This document shows positions 9,648 through 18,467 of a stretch of 64,000 bases of DNA, one piece after another. Positions within the stretch are counted from its first letter, which is position 1, and each line of letters starts with the position of its first letter. The DNA lies in assembly GCA_030606485.1 (NCBI GenBank), contig JAUWGH010000008.1:152259-216258 (forward strand), given 5' to 3'. A model generated the notes under the pieces. The model was given only the letters and a program-made list of their open reading frames with translations, searched no databases and was not told where the DNA came from. The stretch is from Promethearchaeota archaeon. Its GTDB lineage: Archaea; Asgardarchaeota; Lokiarchaeia; Sigyniarchaeales; SOKP01. A program made the translations under genes and the position numbers.

Positions 9648-9837
9648 AAAATATTATTCATTATTACATTATTAAAGCAATTAATTCAATTTTTTTAACA
9701 AACTCTAAAAATCAGTTTAAATAACTCTTAGATTAACTTGAAATAAAAGTTTAAATAATTTACGGTGTAAATTAATAATGTTTAATAAAATATTATATAT
9801 AATTAGGTAACTTTATTTTTTTGAGGGTATTCTCTCC

Positions 9838-10134
9838 ATGGACTTCTTTATCGAAAATTTAAGAGAGACTGTTAGTGCTGTAAATAAAGTAATTGCCCGA
9901 AAGATTAGTTATGTTGATGTTAAGAGAATTAGAAAAACTATTAATATTAAATCCTCAAATAGGTCAAAAATCAATTTTATTTGGCGTTCTTTGAAAGTTC
10001 TTGAAAATCATGGAATCCTTAGATGCAGTGGAAGTAATAGCCCAAAAACCTATAAAATTATAAAAATGCAAAAAATAGATTTTGACAGTCTATTAGAAAA
10101 AGTTAAAGGAAAGAAGAAAGTTAATAAAGTATAA
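9838..10134 (+). CDS. Small winged-helix-like protein
   Basis: A 98-residue basic protein whose pattern fits one winged-helix domain: helices over 'DFFIENLRETVSAVNKVI' and 'YVDVKRIRKTINIKSSN', a recognition-like helix 'KINFIWRSLKVLENHGILR' and a wing 'SGSNSPKTYKI'. The Lys-rich tail ('KVKGKKKVNKV') is consistent with nucleic-acid binding. It is probably a transcription regulator or a small nucleic-acid-associated protein, but no specific family can be named. It is flanked by gaps of about 190 bp on each side and reads in the same direction as the large winged-helix protein that follows. Confidence 0.65.
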   Translation: MDFFIENLRETVSAVNKVIARKISYVDVKRIRKTINIKSSNRSKINFIWRSLKVLENHGILRCSGSNSPKTYKIIKMQKIDFDSLLEKVKGKKKVNKV

Positions 10135-10323
10135 ACCTACTTATTTATATCCGATTTTTTAAAGATTTTTACTTTATTTTTAAAACTTAATAAGAAAATT
10201 TTATTTTTTTATAATTAAATACCATATCTAAGAGATTATTATTTTTTAGTAGATACTGTATTGGTTAAAATTTAAAATTTTGAGTGAATAAAAAATAAAA
10301 GATTTAAAAATTTAAAGATAAAT

Positions 10324-13041
10324 ATGGTTATGGATATTAATCCTAATGATTTTATCGATAAAAATTTAATCAAAACTATTAATAAGCTAAATAAATTTAT
10401 AGATAAGGTTAAAAAAGAGAAAATTAAGGAAATTATTGAAGAGTTAGAGCAATTTACAAAAGTTGAACATCTTAATGTTCAAGCTTTATATATTTTAAGT
10501 ATTCTTGCGGAGAAATTTCCACAGCTTTTCGAGAGAAATAATATAGAATCTATTAAAATAAATCTGGATTCCAATAATGTAAAAGCAAAAATAAATACAT
10601 TAATAATTATTGGATTTTATTTACGTGAAAACCTTAAAAAAGAAAAAGTATTAGTAAAAAGATTTCTAGACTATTTAAAAGACGATGAGGAAGAGATTGT
10701 TGAAAATATACTATTTTTTTTAAATTATTTTGCTGAAAATGAACCGGATATTATTGAAAATAATAGCGATTTACTTTTAAATTTATTCTATACAGAGACG
10801 GATATTAATAAAATAAATATACTTTTAGAAATTATTGATAAGTTTAAACTAAGAAGTCTTTCAGTAATAATAAGAATTAGAGATATATTACAATTTTTAA
10901 TTCAAACCTATGACAATGAATATATATTAAAGAAAGCAATTGAAATTCTCTCAAAATTTATTTCTGAAGTAAAAAATATTAAATACTCTAAAAAAAAAAA
11001 GAGAAATATATTAGAAATAATTGCAAAGAAAATTCTACTGAAAAGATATAATTTAATCATTAAAAATGGAAATCTAGAAAATATAATTAATGATTTCAAA
11101 AAAAAAATAAAAAATACAATAAAAAATGAGAATATATATTATTGCTACATAAAGGATAAAGAGAAACTATTTTTTATTGAATTTGAAAAATCTAAAATCT
11201 TACACTTTTTAGAAAATAAACGGGTATCTCTTAAGGAGCTACTAGAAGTCTTATCTGAAGTAATCGAAAACACTTCACAATTAAAGTTATTTCTGTTAAA
11301 TTTGATTCAATTTAAATTAATAAAAGGATATGTTTCTGAGTTTTATTTTTACTCTTATGGTTATGTAAAAACAAATATATTAACCAATATCGTGGATAAA
11401 GGCTTTATTGATTTAACTGAGTATAAGCATATTGAACCCAATTTTATTGAATTAATTCTTGAGGATATAAAATCTGAATTAAAATATACATTATTATATA
11501 ATAAATCTAAGAAGGTTGTTTACTCTCTCAAAAAGATTATTGAAGATATTTCTCATTTAGCCTCAAAAGAAAGTGTTATAAATCTGAAACTGTATCACGG
11601 ATTATTTGATGATAATAATTTTCTAAAAATTATAAAGAAACTTCCCAAAGGTTATTTAACAGATTATCATATAAGAACAAATTGGCTAACTAATGTTGGA
11701 AAAACAAAAATAGTAAATGAATTTGAGAACTCTAAAAAAATCGGTTTTTTTGATAAGAAGAAGATTAGTGAAAAATTGAGTATTCCTGAAATTCTTCTTG
11801 ATTCATTTATCAATTCAATTTTAAATTCACAATTAGGTTTTTGGGATAAATTTCAAGAAATTTTCTATTATTCTAAATATATTCAAGACCAAATAGATAA
11901 ATTTAGAACCGTTACCGATGAGAAGATAAAAAATCAAAAAATTTATTCTTTAGCACAGAAGTTAAATATAGATCAAGACCAAATTCAATTGAAAATTAAT
12001 GAAGAAATTCAGAAATTTGGTGAAAAAATTAAAAGCAAAGGAGAAATAAGTATTTCGGAATATATGGATAAAATGGGGATGGATTCTAAAAGATTTTTTA
12101 ATTTTATTAACAGTTTAAATATTACTTATTTCAAAAAAGGCGATTTACTTTACTTAAATGAGGATAAAATATTAGATATAAAAAATGAAGTTAGAAAACA
12201 GATAAAGCTTCAATCGAAATCTCAATCTCAACTAATTTTAGGGAATTTTAATATAAAACAATCAATCGTCAAAGAAATTATTGAAGATTTAGAACAATCA
12301 GAGAATTTAAAAGGAATTTTTTGTGAAGAAGGGAATCAAATAATTTTTTATACTAAGAAGGGAATTAATAACAAAATTCTGGAATCTACCGATATTTTCT
12401 TTATAGATGAATTATTTCCTGGGAAGAAATTGACGGATGATAAGTATATATTGATTGAGAATATTATAAAATCTCTGATTAAAAATAAAACTCTTATTGG
12501 AACATATGATGAATCGAATCGCAATTTTATAAGTTCTGATATTGAATTTTCAACGAGTTATAATGATGCTATTAACCAATTCGTAAATTTAATTGAATAT
12601 TATTGTACTATATTTGAAAGGACATTTAAATCTATTAGGAGTATATTAATAAAAGATAATGAGATAATTAGACCAGCTGAAATTACTTTATTACAAAATT
12701 CTTTTGATGAATTAATAAAATCTTATGTACGTTGGCGCTCTCAAATAAGTATAATGAAATCTAAACAAACATCTATTTTTTTGAAACAACAAAGCATATA
12801 TTCAAAAAAAGAATTTGAACTTTTATCTGAAGAGGAGAAAAATGAAATTAAAGATTTCAAAGAAGAACAACGGATTAAAGAGGCAGAAGATATTTTTAAT
12901 GCGTGGGTAAAATTATTTAAAGAATTAGAATTAAATTATGGAAAATTAATATTTTATCAAAAAAAAATGTTAATTAATCCAGATGATAAGGAAACTAGAA
13001 AAAAATTGAAAGAACTCTACGATTTTCTAGATTTGAAATAA
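10324..13041 (+). CDS. Large HEAT-like plus multiple winged-helix protein, UFL1-like organisation
   Basis: A 905-residue, Lys/Glu/Ile-rich, almost all-helical protein. Residues 1-220 read as paired amphipathic helices of an alpha-solenoid (HEAT/ARM-like). From about residue 290 the pattern becomes a series of winged-helix units, for example 'RVSLKELLEVLSEVI' and 'KGEISISEYMDKMGMDSKRF' followed by 'LNITYFKKGDLLYLNEDKI', then 'IVKEIIEDLEQSENLKG'. By eye the stretch around residues 555-690 follows the order of winged helices in eukaryotic UFL1, the UFM1 E3 ligase ('ESGQVTISEL..', 'LEELVNSGRLRG..'). The last 180 residues are long helices. This is a resemblance only; PCI-type or other winged-helix scaffolds are alternatives. 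The start ATG 10324 has another ATG two codons on. Confidence 0.7.
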   Translation: MVMDINPNDFIDKNLIKTINKLNKFIDKVKKEKIKEIIEELEQFTKVEHLNVQALYILSILAEKFPQLFERNNIESIKINLDSNNVKAKINTLIIIGFYLRENLKKEKVLVKRFLDYLKDDEEEIVENILFFLNYFAENEPDIIENNSDLLLNLFYTETDINKINILLEIIDKFKLRSLSVIIRIRDILQFLIQTYDNEYILKKAIEILSKFISEVKNIKYSKKKKRNILEIIAKKILLKRYNLIIKNGNLENIINDFKKKIKNTIKNENIYYCYIKDKEKLFFIEFEKSKILHFLENKRVSLKELLEVLSEVIENTSQLKLFLLNLIQFKLIKGYVSEFYFYSYGYVKTNILTNIVDKGFIDLTEYKHIEPNFIELILEDIKSELKYTLLYNKSKKVVYSLKKIIEDISHLASKESVINLKLYHGLFDDNNFLKIIKKLPKGYLTDYHIRTNWLTNVGKTKIVNEFENSKKIGFFDKKKISEKLSIPEILLDSFINSILNSQLGFWDKFQEIFYYSKYIQDQIDKFRTVTDEKIKNQKIYSLAQKLNIDQDQIQLKINEEIQKFGEKIKSKGEISISEYMDKMGMDSKRFFNFINSLNITYFKKGDLLYLNEDKILDIKNEVRKQIKLQSKSQSQLILGNFNIKQSIVKEIIEDLEQSENLKGIFCEEGNQIIFYTKKGINNKILESTDIFFIDELFPGKKLTDDKYILIENIIKSLIKNKTLIGTYDESNRNFISSDIEFSTSYNDAINQFVNLIEYYCTIFERTFKSIRSILIKDNEIIRPAEITLLQNSFDELIKSYVRWRSQISIMKSKQTSIFLKQQSIYSKKEFELLSEEEKNEIKDFKEEQRIKEAEDIFNAWVKLFKELELNYGKLIFYQKKMLINPDDKETRKKLKELYDFLDLK

Positions 13042-13063
13042 ACTTATTTATATAAATTTAGTA

Positions 13064-13873
13064 TTAGTTTATAAAATTAATCAAATCTGAGATTTTATTC
13101 AAAATAATATCTGGTTTAATTTCTGATTTTTCAATCATTTCTCGTGTAGTTTCTCCCGATAATACACAAATAGTAGATACTCCAGCCTTTATTCCCATTT
13201 TTATATCTGTATATAACCGATCTCCAACAATTACTGCATCATTTGGAGAAATTCCTAACTCTCTTAATTTAAATAGAAGCATTTCTTTATTGGGTTTTCC
13301 AAAAATTTTAGGTTTCTTTCCAGTTGCCTCATATAGCAGAGAAATTATTGCTCCTGCATCAGGGATATATCCTTTTTTTGTGGGACATACTTTATCAGGA
13401 TGAGTAGCGATAAAAGGAATGTTATTTTGTAAGAAATATGAAGCTTTTACTAATTTCTCATATGTAAGTTCTTTATCGAAACCTAAAACAACAATTTCTG
13501 GATCCTTATCCGTAATTTCAAATCCTTTTTCAATAAATTCGGATTGTAATGATTTTGTGCCAAGAAGAAATATTTTCTTAACATTTTCTTTTTTTAAAAA
13601 ATAAATCGTTGGATGTGTTGAAATAATAACATCTTCAATACTTACATCTAAACCTAACTTATTTAATTTTAGAACATATTCTTTAGTAGAAATACTTGAA
13701 TTATTTGATAAAAAAAAGAATCTCTTATTGAAGATTTTCATTAATTTTATTAATTCTTGAACTCCTTCAAATAAAATATCTTCTAAATAAAGAGTACCGT
13801 CTAAATCAAAAAAAAATACCTTCTTTTTTCTCAAAAACTCTAAATTTATACTGAAATTGGTTTTTTTTATCAT
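13064..13873 (-). CDS. HAD-superfamily sugar/nucleotide phosphatase, NagD type
   Basis: A hydrolase of the NagD/p-nitrophenyl phosphatase/phosphoglycolate phosphatase branch of the HAD superfamily. Motif I is 'FFFDLDGTLY' with both catalytic Asp residues, motif II 'FFLSNNSS', motif III the Lys in 'GKPNKEM', and motif IV 'VIVGDRLYTDIKMG' with the Mg-binding acids. The C2-type cap lies between motifs II and III ('ISTHPTIYFLKKE..VVLGFDKELTYEKL'), typical of NagD. All catalytic residues are present, so it should be active; the physiological substrate cannot be told from sequence. It is convergent with the HEAT/winged-helix gene, with only 22 bp between the stops. Confidence 0.88.
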   Translation of the reverse strand: MIKKTNFSINLEFLRKKKVFFFDLDGTLYLEDILFEGVQELIKLMKIFNKRFFFLSNNSSISTKEYVLKLNKLGLDVSIEDVIISTHPTIYFLKKENVKKIFLLGTKSLQSEFIEKGFEITDKDPEIVVLGFDKELTYEKLVKASYFLQNNIPFIATHPDKVCPTKKGYIPDAGAIISLLYEATGKKPKIFGKPNKEMLLFKLRELGISPNDAVIVGDRLYTDIKMGIKAGVSTICVLSGETTREMIEKSEIKPDIILNKISDLINFIN

Positions 13874-14223
13874 TTATGTATATTAAATTCTTTTCACTTA
13901 TATAGACTTACAAGGAAATTTTCAAAATTTTATAATTAAACAACTATAAAAATCTAAAAAGTAGAATTTTCTTATGCTGGGTCTTATTAAGATTGATATA
14001 ATTTTTACTTTAGATAAATCAATATTTGTACTATTAAAAATTTCAATTAGTCTTTTTATAATCATATAAAATTTTTAAAATTTTTTCCAATATTTATTTT
14101 TCTTATTTATTTTAAGAATATTAAAAATAATTATAACTAATTTTAAATAAAAGTTAATTTCCAATATTCAATAAAGAAATTCATCATTTTAATATGGTTA
14201 TTTATAGAATAATGGTTTTCATC
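13874..14223. other. Gene-free AT-rich region
   Basis: About 350 bp without a convincing gene. It is extremely AT-rich with many A and T runs and several TATA-like stretches. One 31-codon plus-strand frame begins with ATG near 13974 ('MLGLIKIDIIF..') but has no supporting context, and I did not call it. The region probably contains the promoter of the HAD phosphatase gene (minus strand, start 13873) and the 3' untranslated region of the RWD/RING gene. Confidence 0.5.
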
Positions 14224-15909
14224 TTACGGTATCATATGTGGAGGTGGGGTTTTTAAACAAAATCCACATTTACCAAATGAAGAAATTGTTTGATCCCAAC
14301 AATGTTTATGATATAATCTTTCACAATACGGACATTCCGTTCGACATTGATTACCATCAGCAGATGCAATAGGTAGTTTACAGGTACCGTCAGGACATTG
14401 AATTTGATGACAAATTACACATGAAATAACCGATACTTCAAAAATCTTTTTAGATATTGCGTTAAATAAATCAATCAGATATGTAAAAGGAGTCCAGTCA
14501 TCAAAAAATTGCTGAATAGATGCTTCAAGTTTCTTTTTTATTGGCTCATGGATCTCATCTTCAAATTCATTTAATACTTTAAGTTCGGGAGGATTCATAG
14601 GATAATTTGGGGGTAAAATTGCTTGAAATTCAAAAATTATATTCTCGGTTTTCATTTTACCTTTCATTTTCAGATTAATTGTATTTGTGAAAGCGTCAAA
14701 TTGAAGCTCATCAATGCCACCTTTTAACAAATTAATCTCAAAATTTACTCTCGAATTTTTATCAACTAACCAAGATATTTCTCTTAAAATATCCACTACT
14801 TCTGATTGTTTAGGTATCCAACTCTTGATTGAGTCTAACTTAGAAGGAGAAGTTTGTATTAAACTATTTAATTCTGGGCTATATTGCAAAACGGGTGGGT
14901 TTGGATATTTGCTAATATCTATCTCTAAATTATATTCTTTAAATCCATAGGTAAGTAAATGAACATTCAACTTTGAAATATTTCCCTCTATTGATTCAGC
15001 TTGATATTCTCCTGATATTTTTTTACATTGAACTTCAATATCTTTTATAAAAAATAATTTACTTTCGATTTCTCTTATTAACTCTGCAATATGTGGGGGT
15101 GATTTTGAGTTCCATTTTTTAAGCAAATCAAGTTCTTTCTCTGGTTCTCCCAAAAGATTAATTACTTTTTCTGGAAATGTAACAATGGGTTTTTTGGGGT
15201 AGTCATTAAAATCAATCCCGATGATAAATGTTTTTTCTAAAGTAATTGTGAGATATACGTCGATATATGCTTTATTTTTACCTTTTTGATCAATTGGATA
15301 TTCCATTTGGATTAATCCTAATTCTGTAGTGACTTCTAAAGGCATAGTAAATGTTTCTTCAGTAAAAGATTGCGTTTCTGGTTTTAGGGGTTGAAATGAT
15401 TCTTCTTTTGGTTTTTCTTCTTCATAATAGTCAGGAGTAATGAATGAGTCTTGCTGAAGAGAAAGTTCTTCTGCAGGATATTTGGAATAATCTGGAGTAA
15501 TATACTCTTCTGATTTCTGGGATTCTTCGTTAAATTTCTGCTCTAAAACAGATTGTTCAACAATTGGTTGAATGGGAGCTAAATCTTCTTCAATTTTTGC
15601 TGTTCCACTTAAAGTACTTTGAATTTTTCCTTTTAATTCTTTTATTATATCAACAACTCTTAAATCAGGAGTCCAATTTTTCATGTTATCAAGATTTATA
15701 TCTCCTAATAAATCTTTTATTTCTTGATGAAGTATTATTTGAGGAGGGGCATGAGGAAATGTTTCATCAAATTTCACCTCTATAATGAATTTTTGTTCTG
15801 AGGTTTCATATACTGCTCCATATAAATGAGCAATATTTCCAGATACCATCCAAAAAGAAAATTGTGATGCAATAATTTGAGCTTCTTTTAAAATTCTCTG
15901 CTTTTCCAT
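14224..15909 (-). CDS. Four RWD/UBC-like repeats plus C-terminal RING-like domain
   Basis: Four divergent repeats of an RWD/E2-like fold can be read. Each has a Pro-rich turn after paired strands and a conserved Trp before the last helix: 'FPHAPPQIIL..NWTPDLRVVDIIKEL', 'YPKKPIVTF..KWNSKSPPHIAELI', 'YPNPPVLQY..SWIPKQSEVVDIL' and 'YPMNPPELKV..DWTPFTYLIDLF'. None has an E2 HPN motif or active-site Cys, so they are RWD-like rather than conjugating domains. A charged linker (about residues 105-190) separates repeats 1 and 2. The last 67 residues carry CVIC, CPDGTC, 'CRTECPYCERLYHKHC' and CGFC, a cross-brace RING-like zinc domain. RWD plus RING is the layout of eukaryotic E3 ligases such as RNF25 and RNF14. 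The inferred role is a ubiquitin-type E3 or scaffold. Confidence 0.75.
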   Translation of the reverse strand: MEKQRILKEAQIIASQFSFWMVSGNIAHLYGAVYETSEQKFIIEVKFDETFPHAPPQIILHQEIKDLLGDINLDNMKNWTPDLRVVDIIKELKGKIQSTLSGTAKIEEDLAPIQPIVEQSVLEQKFNEESQKSEEYITPDYSKYPAEELSLQQDSFITPDYYEEEKPKEESFQPLKPETQSFTEETFTMPLEVTTELGLIQMEYPIDQKGKNKAYIDVYLTITLEKTFIIGIDFNDYPKKPIVTFPEKVINLLGEPEKELDLLKKWNSKSPPHIAELIREIESKLFFIKDIEVQCKKISGEYQAESIEGNISKLNVHLLTYGFKEYNLEIDISKYPNPPVLQYSPELNSLIQTSPSKLDSIKSWIPKQSEVVDILREISWLVDKNSRVNFEINLLKGGIDELQFDAFTNTINLKMKGKMKTENIIFEFQAILPPNYPMNPPELKVLNEFEDEIHEPIKKKLEASIQQFFDDWTPFTYLIDLFNAISKKIFEVSVISCVICHQIQCPDGTCKLPIASADGNQCRTECPYCERLYHKHCWDQTISSFGKCGFCLKTPPPHMIP

Positions 15910-15989
15910 AATCGATCAAAAAATTATCTTTAGATTCACTAATTATGTATTAAAATCGAACTTCTGGAATAAAAATATATGTAAAATAA

Positions 15990-16889
15990 CTATAAATTTT
16001 TATGCTCTTTCATAAAATTGAGACCCTCATCTAAATCTAAAACTTTTAATTTATTTCCCAATATTTTTTTAAGCTTGGATATATTGAGTGAAGCATTTTT
16101 TGGTCTAATGGCTTTTTGTTTAAAAAATTTAATTGGTTGGATTAAATTTTGTGAAAAATTAAAAACTTCAGCACATTTTACTGCCATTTCATATCGATTG
16201 AGAGCACAATCTCCAACAGTATGAATAATTTCTGATTTATTATGATCAATTAAATGTAATAAAATTTCTGCTAAGTTATTTGCTAAAGTTGGAGAATTTA
16301 TTTGATTAGTAATAATTTTTATTTTATTACCATTTTCTAGATTATTTAATATCCAAGTTATGAAATTCTTCCTATGTGGATACCAACCATACAAAACAGC
16401 AGTTCTGCAAATTATATAATCAATTCCTGCATTTGTAATGCGTTTTTCACCTTCAAATTTCGTTTTCGCATAGTAGTTTAATGGCTTAGGGTCTTCAGTT
16501 TCTGAATAATCTCCTTTTTTGCCATCAAAAACAAAATCTGTTGAGAGGAATATTATTTTTGAATTTATTTTTTTGCATCCTAAAGCTACATTTTCAGGAC
16601 CAAGAATATTTAGATCATGAGCAAATCTCTTCTTATCTTCGCATTCATCAACATTGGTATAGGCTGCAGTTAAAATAACAGTATTTGGGTTTATTTTTTT
16701 AATAGTCTCTATAGTTTTTTCCCTATTTGTAATATCAATTCTCTTAAAATCAATCTCTTTTGGGATTCTATTGTTTTGAATGTCTGAAGCAATTGGAATA
16801 AATTTATGGTTGTAATTTTCATTTTGAATATAGTGAATTAATTTACTCCCTAAGAACCCATTTGCTCCTATTATTAAAACTTTCTGCAA
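15990..16889 (-). CDS. rmlD: dTDP-4-dehydrorhamnose reductase
   Basis: RmlD reduces dTDP-4-dehydro-L-rhamnose to dTDP-L-rhamnose, the final step of the pathway. It is a short-chain dehydrogenase/reductase with an N-terminal Rossmann motif 'LIIGANGFLGSKLI', the strand 'VILTAAYTNVDECE', 'IIFLSTDFVFDGKKG' and the catalytic Tyr-x3-Lys in 'YYAKTKFEGE'. The length of 299 residues is normal. It is the last gene of a minus-strand cluster transcribed as rmlA-rmlC-rmlB-rmlD, 30 bp after rmlB. The product probably feeds glycosylation of surface proteins or lipids. Confidence 0.92.
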   Translation of the reverse strand: MQKVLIIGANGFLGSKLIHYIQNENYNHKFIPIASDIQNNRIPKEIDFKRIDITNREKTIETIKKINPNTVILTAAYTNVDECEDKKRFAHDLNILGPENVALGCKKINSKIIFLSTDFVFDGKKGDYSETEDPKPLNYYAKTKFEGEKRITNAGIDYIICRTAVLYGWYPHRKNFITWILNNLENGNKIKIITNQINSPTLANNLAEILLHLIDHNKSEIIHTVGDCALNRYEMAVKCAEVFNFSQNLIQPIKFFKQKAIRPKNASLNISKLKKILGNKLKVLDLDEGLNFMKEHKNL

Positions 16890-16919
16890 GATTTCTTAAA
16901 ACCAATTTTTTTAAAATAT

Positions 16920-17942
16920 TTAACGGTCCTTATACATTTTTTCATAATATTGAAGATAATCTTCATTGATAACATGGTCTAGCCAATCTTGATTTTTTAA
17001 ATACCATTGCACTGTATACTTTAATCCATCTTCAATATTGGTTTTTGGTTCCCAAGATAACTCATTCATAATTTTCTTAAAATTAATTGCATATCTTAAA
17101 TCATGCCCCGGTCGATCTTTTACAAATTTAATTAAAGTTTCTGATTTATTTAAAATAGATAAAAGTTTTTTGACCAATTCTAAATTTGAAATTTCAGAAT
17201 TGCCCCCAATATTATAAATCTCTCCTGGAATTCCATCCTTTAAAATTAAAAATATTGCTTCGCAATGGTCTTCTACAAAAATCCAATCTCTGATATTTTG
17301 TCCGGTTCCATAGATTGGCAATTCTTGATTATTCCTCGCATTATTAATCATTAAAGGTATTAATTTTTCAGGAAATTGATAAGGACCGTAATTATTTGAG
17401 CAACGGGTGATATTGACTGGTAAATCGAAAGTTTTAAAATATGAGCGGACGATTAAATCTGCCGATGCTTTACTTGCAGAATAAGGACTATTTGGTTTTA
17501 GTGGTAGATCTTCAGTAAAAGCAGGGTCTTTAAAATTCAACGATCCATAGACTTCATCGGTTGAGATTTGGATAAATTTTTTAATTTTTAATTTTTTTGC
17601 TACGTTCAGTAAAGATTGAGTTCCTAAGATATTTGTTTTTATGAAAATATCAGGATTATCAATAGACCTATCTACATGTGTTTCTGCCGCAAAATTTACA
17701 ATATAATCGATATTTTCATTCTTTGCGACTTCTAGAATATGATCAAAATCACAAATATCGCATTTATAAAATTTATATAAATTCTCATCAAAACCTTCAA
17801 ATTCTAATAGATTTTCGGGATTTCCAGCATATGTTAAATAATCTAAATTAATAACTTTATAATTTTTATGAGTTTTTAATAAGTAGTGAATAAAATTGCT
17901 TCCAATAAATCCCATGCCTCCAGAAACTAAAATCGATTCCAT
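16920..17942 (-). CDS. rmlB: dTDP-glucose 4,6-dehydratase
   Basis: RmlB converts dTDP-D-glucose to dTDP-4-dehydro-6-deoxy-D-glucose using bound NAD+. Seen: 'ILVSGGMGFIGSNFIHYL' (glycine-rich NAD motif), 'NFAAETHVDRSIDNPDIFI', 'FIQISTDEVYGSL', catalytic Tyr-x3-Lys in 'SPYSASKASADL', and 'RCSNNYGPYQFPEKLIP', all classic RmlB signatures. ATG at 17942 is preferred over TTG at 17957 because a purine-rich 'GGAGAAAGGAAAG' sits immediately upstream as a ribosome-binding site. The gene is 27 bp downstream of rmlC in the same operon. Confidence 0.95.
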   Translation of the reverse strand: MESILVSGGMGFIGSNFIHYLLKTHKNYKVINLDYLTYAGNPENLLEFEGFDENLYKFYKCDICDFDHILEVAKNENIDYIVNFAAETHVDRSIDNPDIFIKTNILGTQSLLNVAKKLKIKKFIQISTDEVYGSLNFKDPAFTEDLPLKPNSPYSASKASADLIVRSYFKTFDLPVNITRCSNNYGPYQFPEKLIPLMINNARNNQELPIYGTGQNIRDWIFVEDHCEAIFLILKDGIPGEIYNIGGNSEISNLELVKKLLSILNKSETLIKFVKDRPGHDLRYAINFKKIMNELSWEPKTNIEDGLKYTVQWYLKNQDWLDHVINEDYLQYYEKMYKDR

Positions 17943-17969
17943 CTTTCCTTTCTCCAAGTAATAAAATTT

Positions 17970-18434
17970 CTAACCCATTTTAATTTCCCAATCATAATCT
18001 ATTTCTTTTGAATCGTATGGTAATCGATATTCATCTGGAGTATCATAGTTATAAAGTTCCGTTGGACAATTTAGAATTACGGCTTCTTTTCCCCCAATAG
18101 CTTTAAACCCATGCCAAACATGATTGGGAATAGTCAATAAAATCGGATTTTTCTCCCCCATAAAAAATTCATTTATCTTTTTATATGTTGGTAAATCTTT
18201 GCGATTATCACATAAAACAATTTTAGCATTACCTTTGATACAAACAAAGTAATCAGTTTGAATTTTATGATAGTGCCACGCTTTAACTACGTTTGGATAT
18301 GCCACTGTAATATATACTTGTCCAAATTTTTTAAACATTGACCAATCCGACCTAAAACATTCCATTAAATAACCTCTTTCATCTAAAATTGTATTTAACT
18401 TTTTTATCTTAACTCCTTCTATTAAATCTTCCAT
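17970..18434 (-). CDS. rmlC: dTDP-4-dehydrorhamnose 3,5-epimerase-like cupin
   Basis: An RmlC-family cupin, expected to epimerise C3 and C5 of dTDP-4-dehydro-6-deoxyglucose. The N-terminal 'TILDERGYLMECFRSD' and 'QVYITVAYPNVVKAWHYHKIQTDYF' match the RmlC start, with a His at the catalytic position (in KAWHYH) and 'GNAKIVLCDNRKD' and 'IPNHVWHGFKAIGG' on the following strands. At 154 residues it is shorter than the usual 180 or so and lacks part of the C-terminal extension, so a related cupin epimerase or isomerase is possible. Its place between rmlB and rmlA makes the rhamnose pathway role likely. Confidence 0.85.
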   Translation of the reverse strand: MEDLIEGVKIKKLNTILDERGYLMECFRSDWSMFKKFGQVYITVAYPNVVKAWHYHKIQTDYFVCIKGNAKIVLCDNRKDLPTYKKINEFFMGEKNPILLTIPNHVWHGFKAIGGKEAVILNCPTELYNYDTPDEYRLPYDSKEIDYDWEIKMG

Positions 18435-18467
18435 AATTTTTTCCTCAATTTTTGAATATTATATAAT

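Noticed and set aside
13974..14069. 31-codon plus-strand frame starting ATG (MLGLIKIDIIF..) in the gap before the RWD/RING gene
   Set aside because: Hydrophobic but in a strongly AT-rich stretch where such frames arise by chance; no ribosome-binding site or conserved motif.
14224..15909. Catalytic E2 ubiquitin-conjugating domains
   Set aside because: None of the four repeats has an HPN motif or a Cys at the active-site position; the only cysteines cluster near the C-terminus apart from one in the linker region between repeats 2 and 3.
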